Part shown: in pieces, positions 16,527 to 25,560 of the stretch | Layout of the letters: the number at the start of each line of letters is the position of its first letter | Position numbering within the stretch: the first letter of the stretch is position 1 | Assembly (NCBI RefSeq): GCF_000682695.1 | Contig: NZ_AWFG01000030.1 | Location: forward strand, 124,001-188,000 | Direction of reading: 5' to 3' | Source: Hyphomonas chukchiensis | GTDB taxonomy: Bacteria; Pseudomonadota; Alphaproteobacteria; Caulobacterales; Hyphomonadaceae | Length of the DNA: 64,000 nucleotides | Position numbers and translations under genes: made by a program | The notes under the pieces: generated by a model | The model's database searches: none | The model's input: only the letters and a program-made list of their open reading frames with translations | What the model was told of the DNA's origin: nothing

Positions 16527-17264
16527 CTAGAAGCTGATTTCAGCCGACAGCGGCAGGTGGTCCGAGAGCTGGAGGGGCAGGCTGCGCCGCTCGTCGAGCC
16601 GGACCGCGTCGGAATAGATGATGTGATCGAGATCGCGGCTGGGGCGCCAGGACGGATAGGTCGGCATGGTCGGCTGATCGGCAATTTTCGCCCCGACGGT
16701 CCCGGCGAAGCTCTCCAGCTGAGTGGAACTGTTCGTACAGTTGAAGTCTCCGACGACCAGAAAGGCTTTCTTGTGGGGCAGGTGCTGGCCAATGGCTTCC
16801 AGCTGCATGGCCTGGTCATTGCGGCCGAGGCTCAGGTGCAGGTTGGCGACCGAAATCCCCCGTCCCACCTGCACATTGGCGATCAGGCAGCCGCGCCCCT
16901 TCACCCGGCCCGGCAGCTTGAAATCATGTATATGAGACAGTTCGTACCGACTGAGGATGGCATTTCCGTGCAGCGAGATGCCGGGAATGGTGCGGTTCTG
17001 CTGCTTGGCGACATGATTGTGGCCGGACAGCATGGCAATCCGCTCGGCCTGGCAGGTAAAGCCCGACCGCCGGCCCCCCAGATCGACCTCCTGCAGGCAG
17101 ACGACATCATGCTCGGACACGATTTCGGCAATTTTTTCCAGCGTGGATTGCTTGGCACTGGTATTGAACACCTGATGATGCGCGCGTGTGAGGTAATGGG
17201 AATACCGGGCGGTGCCGATGGCCGCCTGAATATTCCATGTCAGGATCCGGAGTGTCTGTGTCAT
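16527..17264 (-). CDS. Endonuclease/exonuclease/phosphatase (EEP) family protein
   Basis: A 245-residue protein with the complete EEP catalytic set: RILTWNIQ (Asn), VCLQEVDL (Glu), GISVANLHLSL, LVVGDFNCT (Asp/Asn) and QLSDHLPLSAEI (Asp/His). There is no signal peptide. Enzymes of this fold cut phosphodiesters in nucleic acids or phospholipids. It is divergently placed beside cardiolipin synthase, an arrangement that would fit lipid metabolism, but that is inference. Confidence 0.85.
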   Translation of the reverse strand: MTQTLRILTWNIQAAIGTARYSHYLTRAHHQVFNTSAKQSTLEKIAEIVSEHDVVCLQEVDLGGRRSGFTCQAERIAMLSGHNHVAKQQNRTIPGISLHGNAILSRYELSHIHDFKLPGRVKGRGCLIANVQVGRGISVANLHLSLGRNDQAMQLEAIGQHLPHKKAFLVVGDFNCTNSSTQLESFAGTVGAKIADQPTMPTYPSWRPSRDLDHIIYSDAVRLDERRSLPLQLSDHLPLSAEISF

Positions 17265-17334
17265 GGCCTTGATATGCAGTCTGGAACACGCGGTTCCATG
17301 CGGCGTTGGGCGCTAGAAACTGAAGGGGACGGCC

Positions 17335-18792
17335 TTGCTGCCAAGTTCATTGGTCTTTGCGCTCCATATCGTGATCGCGTTGGCGCTCACATTCCGCCTG
17401 CTATACCGCAAGCTGGCCGTCAGCACGACGCTGGGATGGATCATCATCCTGTTTGCCATTCCATATATAGGCATCTTTTTCTATTTTCTGTTCGGTGACC
17501 ACAGGATGGGCCGCAAACGGCTGCATCAGAGCGCCTGGGTGCGCAATTTTTACCAGAAGCGCTATGGCATTGATGACGACGGCGCCGCCGCCGATGCCCT
17601 GGATGTGTCAGATGCATTCCGCGCCATGAGCCAGAGCATCGGCGCCGATTCCGGTTTCCATGTGACACACAATAACCGCGTCGAGATGCTCGAAGATGCC
17701 GGCGAGATCCTCGACCGGCTGGTGGCCGATATCGATGCGGCCACGAACACCTGCTATCTCGAATTCTATATCGTCGAGCCCGAGGGTCGGGTGACGGCCG
17801 TGATGGAGGCGCTTGTCCGCGCCTCGAAGCGCGGGGTCGACTGCAACCTTCTGGCCGATCATTTCGGCAGCAAGGCACTCTTCCGGTCGAGCTGGCTGCA
17901 ACGGCTGAGGCAGGCGGGGGTGGATGTCGAGGCGTCGCTCCCCGTCGGCCTGATCAAGTCCCTCTCCCAGCGCACGGACCTGCGCAATCACCGCAAGCTG
18001 ATCGCGATCGACCAGACGATTGGCTATGTCGGCAGCTTCAACCTGGTCGACCCGCGCCTGTTCAAGCAAAACAAGGCGGTCGGTGAATGGGTCGACATCA
18101 TGTTCCGGCTCGAAGGCCATATCGTGGATTCCCTCGGTGTCGTGTTCAACGCCGATTACATTTTCGACACGGTCGGGCTCGATATTGACCGCAAGGCCCT
18201 GCGCGACCTGCCGACCGACCATCCGCGCGAGACCGCGCCGGGCAATGTGGCGCTGCAGCTCTTGCCCTCAGGCCCGGAAATCCATGACTCGCTGATCCAT
18301 GAATGGGTCGTCTCGGCCATCTTCGCGGCGCGCAAGCGTGTCTCGATCATCACGCCCTATTTCATCCCGGACGAGACGCTGACGCTGGCGCTGAAGGCGG
18401 CGCAGAAACGCGGCGTGGCCGTGGATATCATCGTGCCGGAGCGCATTGATTCCCGCATGGCGCAATATGCCAGCGAGTCGGTCTTCTCCGAGCTGCTGCG
18501 TGAGAACATCACGATCATGCGCTATCAGGACGGCCTGCTGCACACGAAGTGCGTGCTGATTGACGACACGGTCTCCATGGTCGGCACGGTGAACATGGAT
18601 ACGCGCAGTTTCTACCTGAACCTTGAGCTGACCCTGATCGCCTATGATCGGGGGCTGAACCGGGACATGGACGCCCTGCGCGCGCGCTATCTGGCCAATT
18701 GCACACCCCTGACGCTCGAAGAGTGGACAGCCCGGCCGCGATTCCGGCGACTTCAGGAGAATGTCCTGCGTCTGGCCGCCCCGCTCCTCTAG
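17335..18792 (+). CDS. cls: Cardiolipin synthase (phospholipase D family)
   Basis: A 485-residue enzyme that condenses phosphatidylglycerol into cardiolipin in the inner membrane. Two N-terminal membrane segments (about residues 6-22 and 33-52) precede two PLD motifs: NHRKLIAIDQTIGYVGSFN and HTKCVLIDDTVSMVGTVN. The start is a TTG at 17335, chosen because it preserves the first span and follows a GGGA site; no ATG lies upstream of the spans. The length matches the ClsA type. Confidence 0.92.
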   Translation: MLPSSLVFALHIVIALALTFRLLYRKLAVSTTLGWIIILFAIPYIGIFFYFLFGDHRMGRKRLHQSAWVRNFYQKRYGIDDDGAAADALDVSDAFRAMSQSIGADSGFHVTHNNRVEMLEDAGEILDRLVADIDAATNTCYLEFYIVEPEGRVTAVMEALVRASKRGVDCNLLADHFGSKALFRSSWLQRLRQAGVDVEASLPVGLIKSLSQRTDLRNHRKLIAIDQTIGYVGSFNLVDPRLFKQNKAVGEWVDIMFRLEGHIVDSLGVVFNADYIFDTVGLDIDRKALRDLPTDHPRETAPGNVALQLLPSGPEIHDSLIHEWVVSAIFAARKRVSIITPYFIPDETLTLALKAAQKRGVAVDIIVPERIDSRMAQYASESVFSELLRENITIMRYQDGLLHTKCVLIDDTVSMVGTVNMDTRSFYLNLELTLIAYDRGLNRDMDALRARYLANCTPLTLEEWTARPRFRRLQENVLRLAAPLL

Positions 18793-18847
18793 ATACAATT
18801 CGCAGGGGTTGCTGCAGTGCAGCGAAGCATGTCATCAGCACGAAAGC

Positions 18848-18934
18848 TTAACCAAATGCCCCTAGCGGTTAACCAACTGCGGAAAACGGTGCCCCTGCCG
18901 TGTTTCCGCCAGATTTGGTGGTGAAACAGGGGCA
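18848..18934 (+). promoter_or_regulatory. tolQ leader: CtrA-like half-sites and hairpin
   Basis: TTAACCAA occurs twice (18848-18855 and 18869-18876), 21 bases apart; it resembles the TTAACC half-site of CtrA, the alphaproteobacterial cell-cycle regulator. Downstream, 18891-18934 can fold into a long hairpin: GCCCC/GGGGC outside, TGTTT/AAACA in the middle and CCGCCA/TGGTGG around a GATT loop. No T-run follows. Both regulatory roles are inferred. Confidence 0.35.
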
Positions 18935-19015
18935 GACGCCGAGGCCTCGCGCCATCGGCACAGACTCATATGCAGTGCGCCTCCCGCACGCAGACTTCAA
19001 GGAGCAGGACATCTC

Positions 19016-19729
19016 ATGGAATCCGAAGCGATTGGCACGGCGGCCAGCAATACTGACTTCTCGCTGCTTTCTCTCGTGTTTGACGCCGACCCCGTGGTCA
19101 AGCTCGTGCTCCTTTTCCTTCTCGGTGCCTCGATCTGGTCCTGGATGGTGATTGTCGAGAAGCTGTTCTCGCTGGGCGGCGCACGCCGCAAGGCGCGGCA
19201 GTTCGAGGCCGCTTTCTGGGGCGGGCGTACGGAAGATTTCGACATGCGGCCCGGCCAGGTCGGCAGCGACGCGGCCGGCCGCGTCTTCGCTTCGGCCGCC
19301 CGTGAATGGTCCGACGCCAAGCGCGGCATGCCGGCGCCGGCTGAAGCGGCTGCACTGGTCAGCCGGGCAGAGCGCTCGATGCGGGCGACGGTCGATCGCG
19401 AGATCGGCAAGGCCGGCAAGGGGCTGGGCGTGCTGGCAACCATCGGGTCTGCCTCGCCCTTCATCGGCCTCTTCGGCACGGTCTGGGGCATCATGAACGC
19501 CTTCCTCAACATCGCCGCCCAACAGGACACGAGCCTCGGTACGGTGGCGGGCCCGATCGCGGAAGCCCTGTTTGCGACCGGCATGGGCCTCGTTGCGGCC
19601 ATTCCGGCGGTCATTTTCTACAACAAGTTCACGGGCGACCTCACCAGTTTCGGTGACCAGCTCGACACGTTCTCGCAGGATGTGCTCGTGCGCCTGTCGC
19701 GCCGCGCCTCTGACCCCGGGAGGGACTAA
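19016..19729 (+). CDS. tolQ: Tol-Pal system proton channel subunit TolQ
   Basis: A 237-residue inner-membrane protein. The spans lie at about residues 26-46, 142-162 and 176-196, including the conserved channel segments IGSASPFIGLFGTVWGIMNAF and GPIAEALFATGMGLVAAIPAVIFYN. With TolR it forms the proton-driven motor that powers TolA during outer-membrane constriction. The gene begins a tolQRAB cluster; tolR follows 3 bases later. Confidence 0.96.
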   Translation: MESEAIGTAASNTDFSLLSLVFDADPVVKLVLLFLLGASIWSWMVIVEKLFSLGGARRKARQFEAAFWGGRTEDFDMRPGQVGSDAAGRVFASAAREWSDAKRGMPAPAEAAALVSRAERSMRATVDREIGKAGKGLGVLATIGSASPFIGLFGTVWGIMNAFLNIAAQQDTSLGTVAGPIAEALFATGMGLVAAIPAVIFYNKFTGDLTSFGDQLDTFSQDVLVRLSRRASDPGRD

Positions 19730-19732
19730 GCC

Positions 19733-20170
19733 ATGGGGATGATCCTCGGATCAGGCGGCAAGGGCGGACGTCGCGGACGTCGCTCGCTGAACGCCGAAAT
19801 CAACGTCACGCCCTTCGTTGACGTCATGCTGGTTCTGCTGATCGTGTTCATGATCACGGCGCCCCTTCTGGTGCGCGGCGAAGATGTGGCCCTGCCGAAG
19901 ACGCGGTCGGGCCCGATCAAGACCGAGCCGAATGACGCGCCGCTGGCGATCACCGTCAAGGCCGACGGCACGATCTATGTTCAGAACACGGAAGTGAGCG
20001 TCGAGGAACTCGGCGCCAAGCTCGCGGCGATTATCGGCGAGGGCTATGAGCAGCAGATGTACCTGCGCGCCGATGCGGCCGTGCCCTATGGCCGGATCAT
20101 GGAAGTGACGTCCGAAGTGCGCGCAGCCGGTTATACGCGGCTCGCCTTCGTGACCGAACAGAAGAAATAG
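19733..20170 (+). CDS. tolR: Tol-Pal system protein TolR
   Basis: A 145-residue ExbD/TolR protein. A short basic N-terminus precedes NAEINVTPFVDVMLVLLIVFMITAPLL, which holds the essential membrane Asp (in FVDVML) that carries protons through TolQ. The periplasmic domain contains GTIYVQNTEVSVEEL and YLRADAAVPYGRIMEV, both family-typical. Between tolQ and tolA, with short spacers, in one operon. Confidence 0.96.
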   Translation: MGMILGSGGKGGRRGRRSLNAEINVTPFVDVMLVLLIVFMITAPLLVRGEDVALPKTRSGPIKTEPNDAPLAITVKADGTIYVQNTEVSVEELGAKLAAIIGEGYEQQMYLRADAAVPYGRIMEVTSEVRAAGYTRLAFVTEQKK

Positions 20171-20188
20171 CGGGACCTTTTCACACAA

Positions 20189-21148
20189 ATGATGCGCGGT
20201 TTCACCCTTTCGGCCCTTCTCCACGCGAGCGTTATCGCGCTGGCCGTGATGTCGTGGCCGACGCAGAAAACCGAGTGTGACAAGGCCATCGAGAAGCTGA
20301 AGCGGGATGAACCGGGCCTTGGACCGGTCGATATCCTGATGCGCCTGCCGGAATGTGCGGCCGCCATCGACGTGCCGATCGAGTTTCTCGACATTGGCCT
20401 CGTGACCAATGTGTCCGCCATTCCGAAGGCCGAAGTGCAGGAAGAGGCCGAGCCGGTGCCTGAAGAGGCGCCGGAGGAAGAGGCGACCCCGGACGATCAG
20501 CCGGACCTGACGGCCGACGAAGTGGATGCCAATGACACACGCGCTGAGGAACCGAGCGAGGATGACCTCGTTGTGGAAGATGAGAAGGCCGAGCCCGAGC
20601 CTGAACCGGAGCCCGTAAAGGAGCCGGAAAAGAAAAAGCCCGAGCCTAAAAAGGAAGAGAAGCTGGTCCAGAAGACAAAGCCCAAGTCAGAGACCGACGA
20701 CCTCGACTTCCTCAATGATTTCGAGGACGTGCTGAAGACCAAGGCGCAGAACGAGCGCAAGGCCCCGCCGGCGCAGGAGCCGCCCCGGATCGAGAAGCCG
20801 GTACTGGCCGATGCCCAGCAGCCCCGCAAGGGTGCAGGCGACCGGACGGGCAACACGGCTTCGCTTCAGGCTGCCGTACGCCGCCAGATCGGCTATTGCT
20901 GGAATGGTGTCGACGACCTGCCGAAGGAAGACCAGATCAATGTCGTGGTGCGGCTGGTGCTGGCGCGCGACGGTTCACTGGCGGAACCGGCCGATCTGGT
21001 AACGCCCAAGTCCCGCCCCATCGGGCGGGCCGGTATCCCCGTTGACCTGGCGCTGAGGGCCGTGCGCAAGTGCGCCCCGTACAAGCTGCCGGCCGATGAT
21101 TACGACCAGTGGAAAGAAATCGACGTGACAATCGGGCCTGAAAATTGA
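20189..21148 (+). CDS. tolA: Tol-Pal system bridging protein TolA
   Basis: A 319-residue protein: N-terminal span (FTLSALLHASVIALAVMSW), a long Glu/Pro/Lys-rich periplasm-crossing arm (about residues 85-205), and a C-terminal domain beginning LQAAVRRQIGYCWNG and ending with VRKCAPYKLP, whose Cys pair likely forms the TolA-III disulfide. The acidic, proline-rich arm replaces the Ala/Lys-rich helix of E. coli TolA. Its stop lies 32 bases before tolB. Confidence 0.92.
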   Translation: MMRGFTLSALLHASVIALAVMSWPTQKTECDKAIEKLKRDEPGLGPVDILMRLPECAAAIDVPIEFLDIGLVTNVSAIPKAEVQEEAEPVPEEAPEEEATPDDQPDLTADEVDANDTRAEEPSEDDLVVEDEKAEPEPEPEPVKEPEKKKPEPKKEEKLVQKTKPKSETDDLDFLNDFEDVLKTKAQNERKAPPAQEPPRIEKPVLADAQQPRKGAGDRTGNTASLQAAVRRQIGYCWNGVDDLPKEDQINVVVRLVLARDGSLAEPADLVTPKSRPIGRAGIPVDLALRAVRKCAPYKLPADDYDQWKEIDVTIGPEN

Positions 21149-21180
21149 CGGCCCATCCCATAATTCTAGGAGGCAAACGA

Positions 21181-22536
21181 ATGAAACGTATCCTGATGGC
21201 GCTGGCGACAGCGTTCCTGTTCGCCACAAGTTTCGCGCTTCCCTCTGCGGCGCAGCTTCAGGTCCGTGTGACCGACGGCAACTTCACCCCCACGCCGCTG
21301 GCGATTCCTGATTTCCAGATATCCGGCACCAATGCCGAACTGGCCAGGCAGATCAGCGACGTCGTGCGCGCCGACCTGACCTCGACCGGCCTGTTCGAGA
21401 TGCAGAACCCGGCCTCCTTCATCCAGAAGGATCTGTCGCTGGACGTGCAGCCGCGCTTTGCCGACTGGAAGATCATCAATACCGACGGCCTCGTGGTCGG
21501 ACAGTATGAGGAGCTTCCGGATGGCAAGATCGCCGTCTCTTTCCGCCTCTGGGACGTCTATGCCGGTGAAGTGATGCGTATCAATGGCCAGCCGGGTCGC
21601 CGCCTGACGACGACACCGGACAACTGGCGCCGCATCGCGCACAAGATTGCCGACTCCATCTATACGCGCCTGACCGGTGAAGACCCGTATTTCGATACGC
21701 GCATCGTTTACATCGCCGAGACCGGCCCGAAACTGGAGCGCGTCAAGCGCCTCGCCATCATGGATAGTGACGGCGCCAACCAGCAATACCTGACGCCCGG
21801 TCGCAACACGGTGCTGACACCGCGCTTCTCGCCGTCGGCGCAGGAAATCACCTACATGTCCTATGAGGGTGGCAAGCCGCGCGTCTATCTCTTCAATATC
21901 GAGACCGGCCGCCAGGAACTGCTCGGCAATTTCCCGGGCATGACCTTTGCGCCCCGTTTCTCGCGCGATGGCCAGAGCGTGCTGCTGACGCAGGCCCAGC
22001 GCGGCAATTCGGACATATATATAATGAACCTCCGTACGCGGGAATCGCGCCGCCTGACGGATCACCCGGCGATTGATACCTCGCCCTCCATGTCACCGGA
22101 CGGCGATGCGATCGTGTTCACGTCCGACCGTGGCGGCAGCCCGCAGCTATATATAATGAATGCCGATGGCAGCCCGCGCACCTGTCCGTCGGGCGGCCGT
22201 GATGCCGCCTGCCGCATCACCTTCGGCAAGGGCAGCTATTCCACCCCCGTCTGGAGCCCGCGCGGTGACCTTGTTGCCTTCACGAAACAATCGGGCGGCA
22301 AGTTCTATATCGGCGTGATCGGTGTGGACGGAAAAGGCGAGCGCCTGCTCACCGAAGCCTACCTGGACGAGGGTCCGGACTGGTCGCCAAACGGCCGTGT
22401 GATCGTGTATTTCCGCGAATCACGCCCCGGTGCCGGCCCGCAGCTCTGGTCGGTTGACCTTTCGGGACGCAACGAACAGCGCCTGAAAACTCAAACAGAC
22501 GCTTCAGACCCCGCCTGGTCACCGCTTCTGCAGTAA
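21181..22536 (+). CDS. tolB: Tol-Pal system beta-propeller protein TolB
   Basis: A 451-residue periplasmic protein with a signal peptide (ends SFALPSAAQ). The N-terminal domain is followed by a six-bladed propeller with repeated D-G-x-x motifs such as FSRDGQSVLL, MSPDGDAIVFTSDRGGSPQLYIM and WSPNGRVIVYF. The start at 21181 is chosen for its AGGAGG site; an in-frame start at 21145 overlaps tolA. TolB binds Pal and TolA at the outer membrane. Confidence 0.96.
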   Translation: MKRILMALATAFLFATSFALPSAAQLQVRVTDGNFTPTPLAIPDFQISGTNAELARQISDVVRADLTSTGLFEMQNPASFIQKDLSLDVQPRFADWKIINTDGLVVGQYEELPDGKIAVSFRLWDVYAGEVMRINGQPGRRLTTTPDNWRRIAHKIADSIYTRLTGEDPYFDTRIVYIAETGPKLERVKRLAIMDSDGANQQYLTPGRNTVLTPRFSPSAQEITYMSYEGGKPRVYLFNIETGRQELLGNFPGMTFAPRFSRDGQSVLLTQAQRGNSDIYIMNLRTRESRRLTDHPAIDTSPSMSPDGDAIVFTSDRGGSPQLYIMNADGSPRTCPSGGRDAACRITFGKGSYSTPVWSPRGDLVAFTKQSGGKFYIGVIGVDGKGERLLTEAYLDEGPDWSPNGRVIVYFRESRPGAGPQLWSVDLSGRNEQRLKTQTDASDPAWSPLLQ

Positions 22537-22552
22537 TAAAAGCAGTAAAAGT

Positions 22553-22572
22553 CCCCGGGAAAGGCCCCGGGG
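22553..22572 (+). terminator. GC-rich hairpin after tolB
   Basis: CCCCGGG (22553-22559) pairs with CCCGGGG (22566-22572) around a 6-base loop. The following CGTTGCTTT is only weakly T-rich, so this may be an attenuator or an mRNA-stabilising stem, not a full terminator. Confidence 0.45.
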
Positions 22573-22645
22573 GCGTTGCTTTCAGGAGACAGACGAATAA
22601 AATTGTGCGAAACGGGGCGTGGTTCAGTCATCGCCCGATTATTGC

Positions 22646-22672
22646 CTGATTTCGTAATCATATGGAAATCAG
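22646..22672. promoter_or_regulatory. Inverted repeat in the tolB-pal gap
   Basis: CTGATTTC (22646-22653) and GAAATCAG (22665-22672) are perfect inverted arms with an 11-base spacer, about 85 bases before pal. It could be an operator for a separate pal promoter; no protein can be assigned. Confidence 0.35.
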
Positions 22673-22757
22673 ACACGCGCTAGTCGTCGTCACGTTGACC
22701 AAACGCCCGCCGCAAGGCGCCTATATCGCTCTAAAGACATCCAGGGGAGTCTTAGCA

Positions 22758-23303
22758 ATGCAAACCTCACTGAAACTTACCGTTGCCGCCGCCGTATTGC
22801 TTTCGCTCGGCGCATGCGCATCGAAACCCAAGCCTGTCGCAGAAGAAACCGCGCCAGTCGAAGTCGTTGACACCACGCCTGCTCCAACTGAGACAGTCGA
22901 AGAAACCGTTGTTGCACCTACCGGCCCGCTGGCTGGTTCGCTTGACGACTTCCGCGTGAACGTCGGCGAGCGCGTCTATTATGACCTCGACGGCTACCGT
23001 CTCGATTCCGACGATCAGGAAATCCTGAAGCGTCAGGCCGCTTGGCTCGCTTCCTATCCGAAGGTCCGCATCCTTGTTGCAGGTAACTGCGATGAGCGCG
23101 GCACACGCGAATACAACCTTGCCCTTGGCGAGCGTCGCGCTTCGGTCGTGAAAGATTACCTCGTCAGCCTTGGCGTTGATCCTTCGCGCATCGACACGAT
23201 CTCCTACGGCAAGGAACGCCCAATCGCTGCCGGCAGCGACGAACAGTCCTGGGCCCTCAACCGTAACGGCTTCACGCAGATCGTTTCCGGCTCGACCAGC
23301 TAA
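22758..23303 (+). CDS. pal: Peptidoglycan-associated lipoprotein Pal
   Basis: A 181-residue outer-membrane lipoprotein: lipobox LGAC, a Thr/Glu/Pro linker, then an OmpA-type peptidoglycan-binding domain (VYYDLDGYRLDSDDQEIL, VAGNCDERGTREYNLALGERRA, ISYGKERP). It anchors the envelope and binds TolB. The start at 22758 fits the lipoprotein signal. A strong terminator follows, separating it from cpoB. Confidence 0.96.
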   Translation: MQTSLKLTVAAAVLLSLGACASKPKPVAEETAPVEVVDTTPAPTETVEETVVAPTGPLAGSLDDFRVNVGERVYYDLDGYRLDSDDQEILKRQAAWLASYPKVRILVAGNCDERGTREYNLALGERRASVVKDYLVSLGVDPSRIDTISYGKERPIAAGSDEQSWALNRNGFTQIVSGSTS

Positions 23304-23331
23304 TCCGGACTGCTGACTTTACGACAATTTG

Positions 23332-23366
23332 CAGCCGGGTGCCTTATTTTGGCCCCGGCTGTTTTT
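23332..23366 (+). terminator. Rho-independent terminator after pal
   Basis: CAGCCGGG (23332-23339) pairs perfectly with CCCGGCTG (23354-23361) and five T follow (23362-23366). Confidence 0.85.
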
Positions 23367-23404
23367 GTATTATGCCCATCTAAACGCGTGGAGAAATTGC
23401 ATTG

Positions 23405-24433
23405 ATGTTCAAAGCCCCGGCTGTAGCCTTCGCCTGTCTCATGCTTGCTGCCTCTCCGGCCGTGGCCCAGCGCAGCGCTCCCATCACGCAAGGCGTGACC
23501 AGTTCAGACCTCTCCAGCCAGGTCGCCACCGTGCGCCAGCAGAACGCGGAGCTGAAAGTTCAGGTCAATAACCTGCTCGGCGACATCATGACCCTCACGG
23601 GCCGCGTCGAGACAATGGAATTCAAGCTCTCGCAGGCCAATGACCTGAGTCAGAGCCTGCAGCGGGACAATGAATCCCTGTCCGACAGTCTCGGAGAGCT
23701 GCGCAAGCAGATGGACGCCCAGTCGCGCACGATTGCCGCGCTTGAAGCCCGCCTTGGCGGTGCAGACTACAGCGACCCGAGCGCCGACCCGGCCGCTGGC
23801 TATCCCGGCACGACGCAAGGCGGCGACTATCCGGCTGCATCGCCCGCTGCCCCCCGCGCGGGCGGTCTCGCTTCCGGCCCGACGCAGCTGATCTCGCCCA
23901 ATGCGGGCAGCACCCCTTCCGGCGTTGCCAACAGTGCTTCCGGTGTTCGCGAAGCCCCGACGCCAGTATCGAACAATCCATCCGAGGACGGTCTGAACCT
24001 GCCGTCCGGCTCGCTGGGCACGATTTCCGCCAGCGACCTGCCGGGCGAGGCGGGCCCGCTGTTTGCGGCGGCCAAGTCCAAGCTGATCCAGTTTGACTAT
24101 GCCGGCGCCGAAGCGGCTTTCCGCCTCTTCCTCGAAAAATTCGGCAATGACCCGCAGGCTGGTGAAGCCCATTACTGGCTGGGCGAAACGCTCTACCAGC
24201 AGAAGGCCTATGCCGACAGCGGCGCGGCCTACACGACGATGATCCGCTCTTTCCCGAACGACCCGCGCGCGCCGGATGCACTGGTCAAGCTCGCCCGTGC
24301 CATGCGGCTCGTGGGTGACAAGGAGAAGGCCTGCCTCGCGCTCGACACGCTGCCGAAACGCTATCCGAACGCATCGGGCGTGACGCGCGACCTGTCGGCC
24401 GTCGAACGGACCAAGTCCGGGTGCGACAACTAG
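23405..24433 (+). CDS. cpoB: Cell division coordinator CpoB (YbgF)
   Basis: A 342-residue periplasmic protein: signal peptide ending AVAQ, an N-terminal trimerising coiled coil (about residues 35-115, with VRQQNAELKVQVNNLL), a long Ser/Pro/Gly linker, and C-terminal TPR repeats (AGEAHYWLGETLYQQKAYADSG). CpoB links PBP1B activity to Tol constriction. The ATG at 23405 is preferred over the adjacent in-frame TTG. Its end overlaps tilS by 13 bases. Confidence 0.92.
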   Translation: MFKAPAVAFACLMLAASPAVAQRSAPITQGVTSSDLSSQVATVRQQNAELKVQVNNLLGDIMTLTGRVETMEFKLSQANDLSQSLQRDNESLSDSLGELRKQMDAQSRTIAALEARLGGADYSDPSADPAAGYPGTTQGGDYPAASPAAPRAGGLASGPTQLISPNAGSTPSGVANSASGVREAPTPVSNNPSEDGLNLPSGSLGTISASDLPGEAGPLFAAAKSKLIQFDYAGAEAAFRLFLEKFGNDPQAGEAHYWLGETLYQQKAYADSGAAYTTMIRSFPNDPRAPDALVKLARAMRLVGDKEKACLALDTLPKRYPNASGVTRDLSAVERTKSGCDN

Positions 24434-25467
24434 AGGGGCTCGCGCCCCGTCTCGCCGCCTTTGACCGGCTTTGCCATGATGCGCGCGGTCCTGTCGGGAT
24501 TGCCATTTCCGGCGGCAGCGATTCGCTCGCGCTCCTCTTCATCGCGCATGAATGGGCCCGTTCGCGCGGGCGCAAGCTGGCGGCGCTGACCTTTGACCAC
24601 AGGCTGCGCACGGCGGCAGCGGGGGAGGCGGCGCGGGTCGCAACGATCTGCCGGGACCTGCATATCCCGCATGAAACCCTGCGCTGGGACGATCCGGTCA
24701 ACCAGCAATCCTCGGCGCGGCGCGCGCGGCATGCTGCGCTGGCGCTGGCGCTGAAGGCGCAGGGCGGCACGCATTTGCTGACCGGGCACACGGCCAATGA
24801 CCAGGCAGAAACGTTCCTGATACGGGCCCGGCAGGGGTCCGGATGGTACGGTTTGGCGGGCATGCAGGCCCTTTCCATGTCCCCTGTCTGGCCGGAAGGG
24901 GAGGGCGTGCGCATTGCCAGGCCCGTCCTTTCGGAAAAGCGCGAAGACCTGCGCAGCCTGCTACATGAACGCGGGCAGGTCTGGATTGAGGACCCGAGCA
25001 ATGAAAACCTTGCCTATGAGCGCGTGCGCATGCGCCGACTGCTGGCGAGATCGCCTGAGACGGCCGAGCGGATCAGCCGCTGCATGAAGGAGCTGGCAGG
25101 CCTGCGCGCCGTGGAGGACCGGCGGCTCGGACGCTGGCTGTGCGATCATGTGCGGGTCAGCGCGGCAGGCGACGGGATCGAGGCGGATCTCGGCCTGCTG
25201 CCAATGGATGCTGCGGTGCGGGGGCTGGCGCTGCTGATCCAGGCCGTGACGGGGCGGGAGACGCCGCCGCGGCAGGAGAATACGGCCAATCTGGCCCAGC
25301 GCCTGAGGGCGGATCAGACCTTTGCGGGTGCGACACTTGGCGGGGCAAAGCTTGTCCGCAGGCAGGGGAGGGTCCACCTTATGCCTGAAGCGGGGCGCGA
25401 TGGCCCGGAAACACTAGTTTCGCGGCGTATTGATGGTTTACGAAGACTCTATGCAGCCCGCGCATGA
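24421..25467 (+). CDS. tilS: tRNA(Ile)-lysidine synthetase TilS
   Basis: A 348-residue enzyme that modifies C34 of the minor isoleucine tRNA to lysidine. The PP-loop ATP site is GIAISGGSDSLALL. The N-terminal domain also has ALTFDHRLR, HETLRWDD and LLTGHTANDQAETFL. The GTG start at 24421 lies within the end of cpoB, giving translational coupling. It is shorter than E. coli TilS, with a reduced C-terminal region, as is usual in alphaproteobacteria. Confidence 0.93.
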   Translation: MRQLEGLAPRLAAFDRLCHDARGPVGIAISGGSDSLALLFIAHEWARSRGRKLAALTFDHRLRTAAAGEAARVATICRDLHIPHETLRWDDPVNQQSSARRARHAALALALKAQGGTHLLTGHTANDQAETFLIRARQGSGWYGLAGMQALSMSPVWPEGEGVRIARPVLSEKREDLRSLLHERGQVWIEDPSNENLAYERVRMRRLLARSPETAERISRCMKELAGLRAVEDRRLGRWLCDHVRVSAAGDGIEADLGLLPMDAAVRGLALLIQAVTGRETPPRQENTANLAQRLRADQTFAGATLGGAKLVRRQGRVHLMPEAGRDGPETLVSRRIDGLRRLYAARA

Positions 25468-25560
25468 CAATTGCTGTCTGTTAAGCCGAAAGGAGTCGTT
25501 TTTGTGTAATGCTGCTCCTATGTTAAAGATCAATGATCCCTACAAACGGAAAGACCTGAC

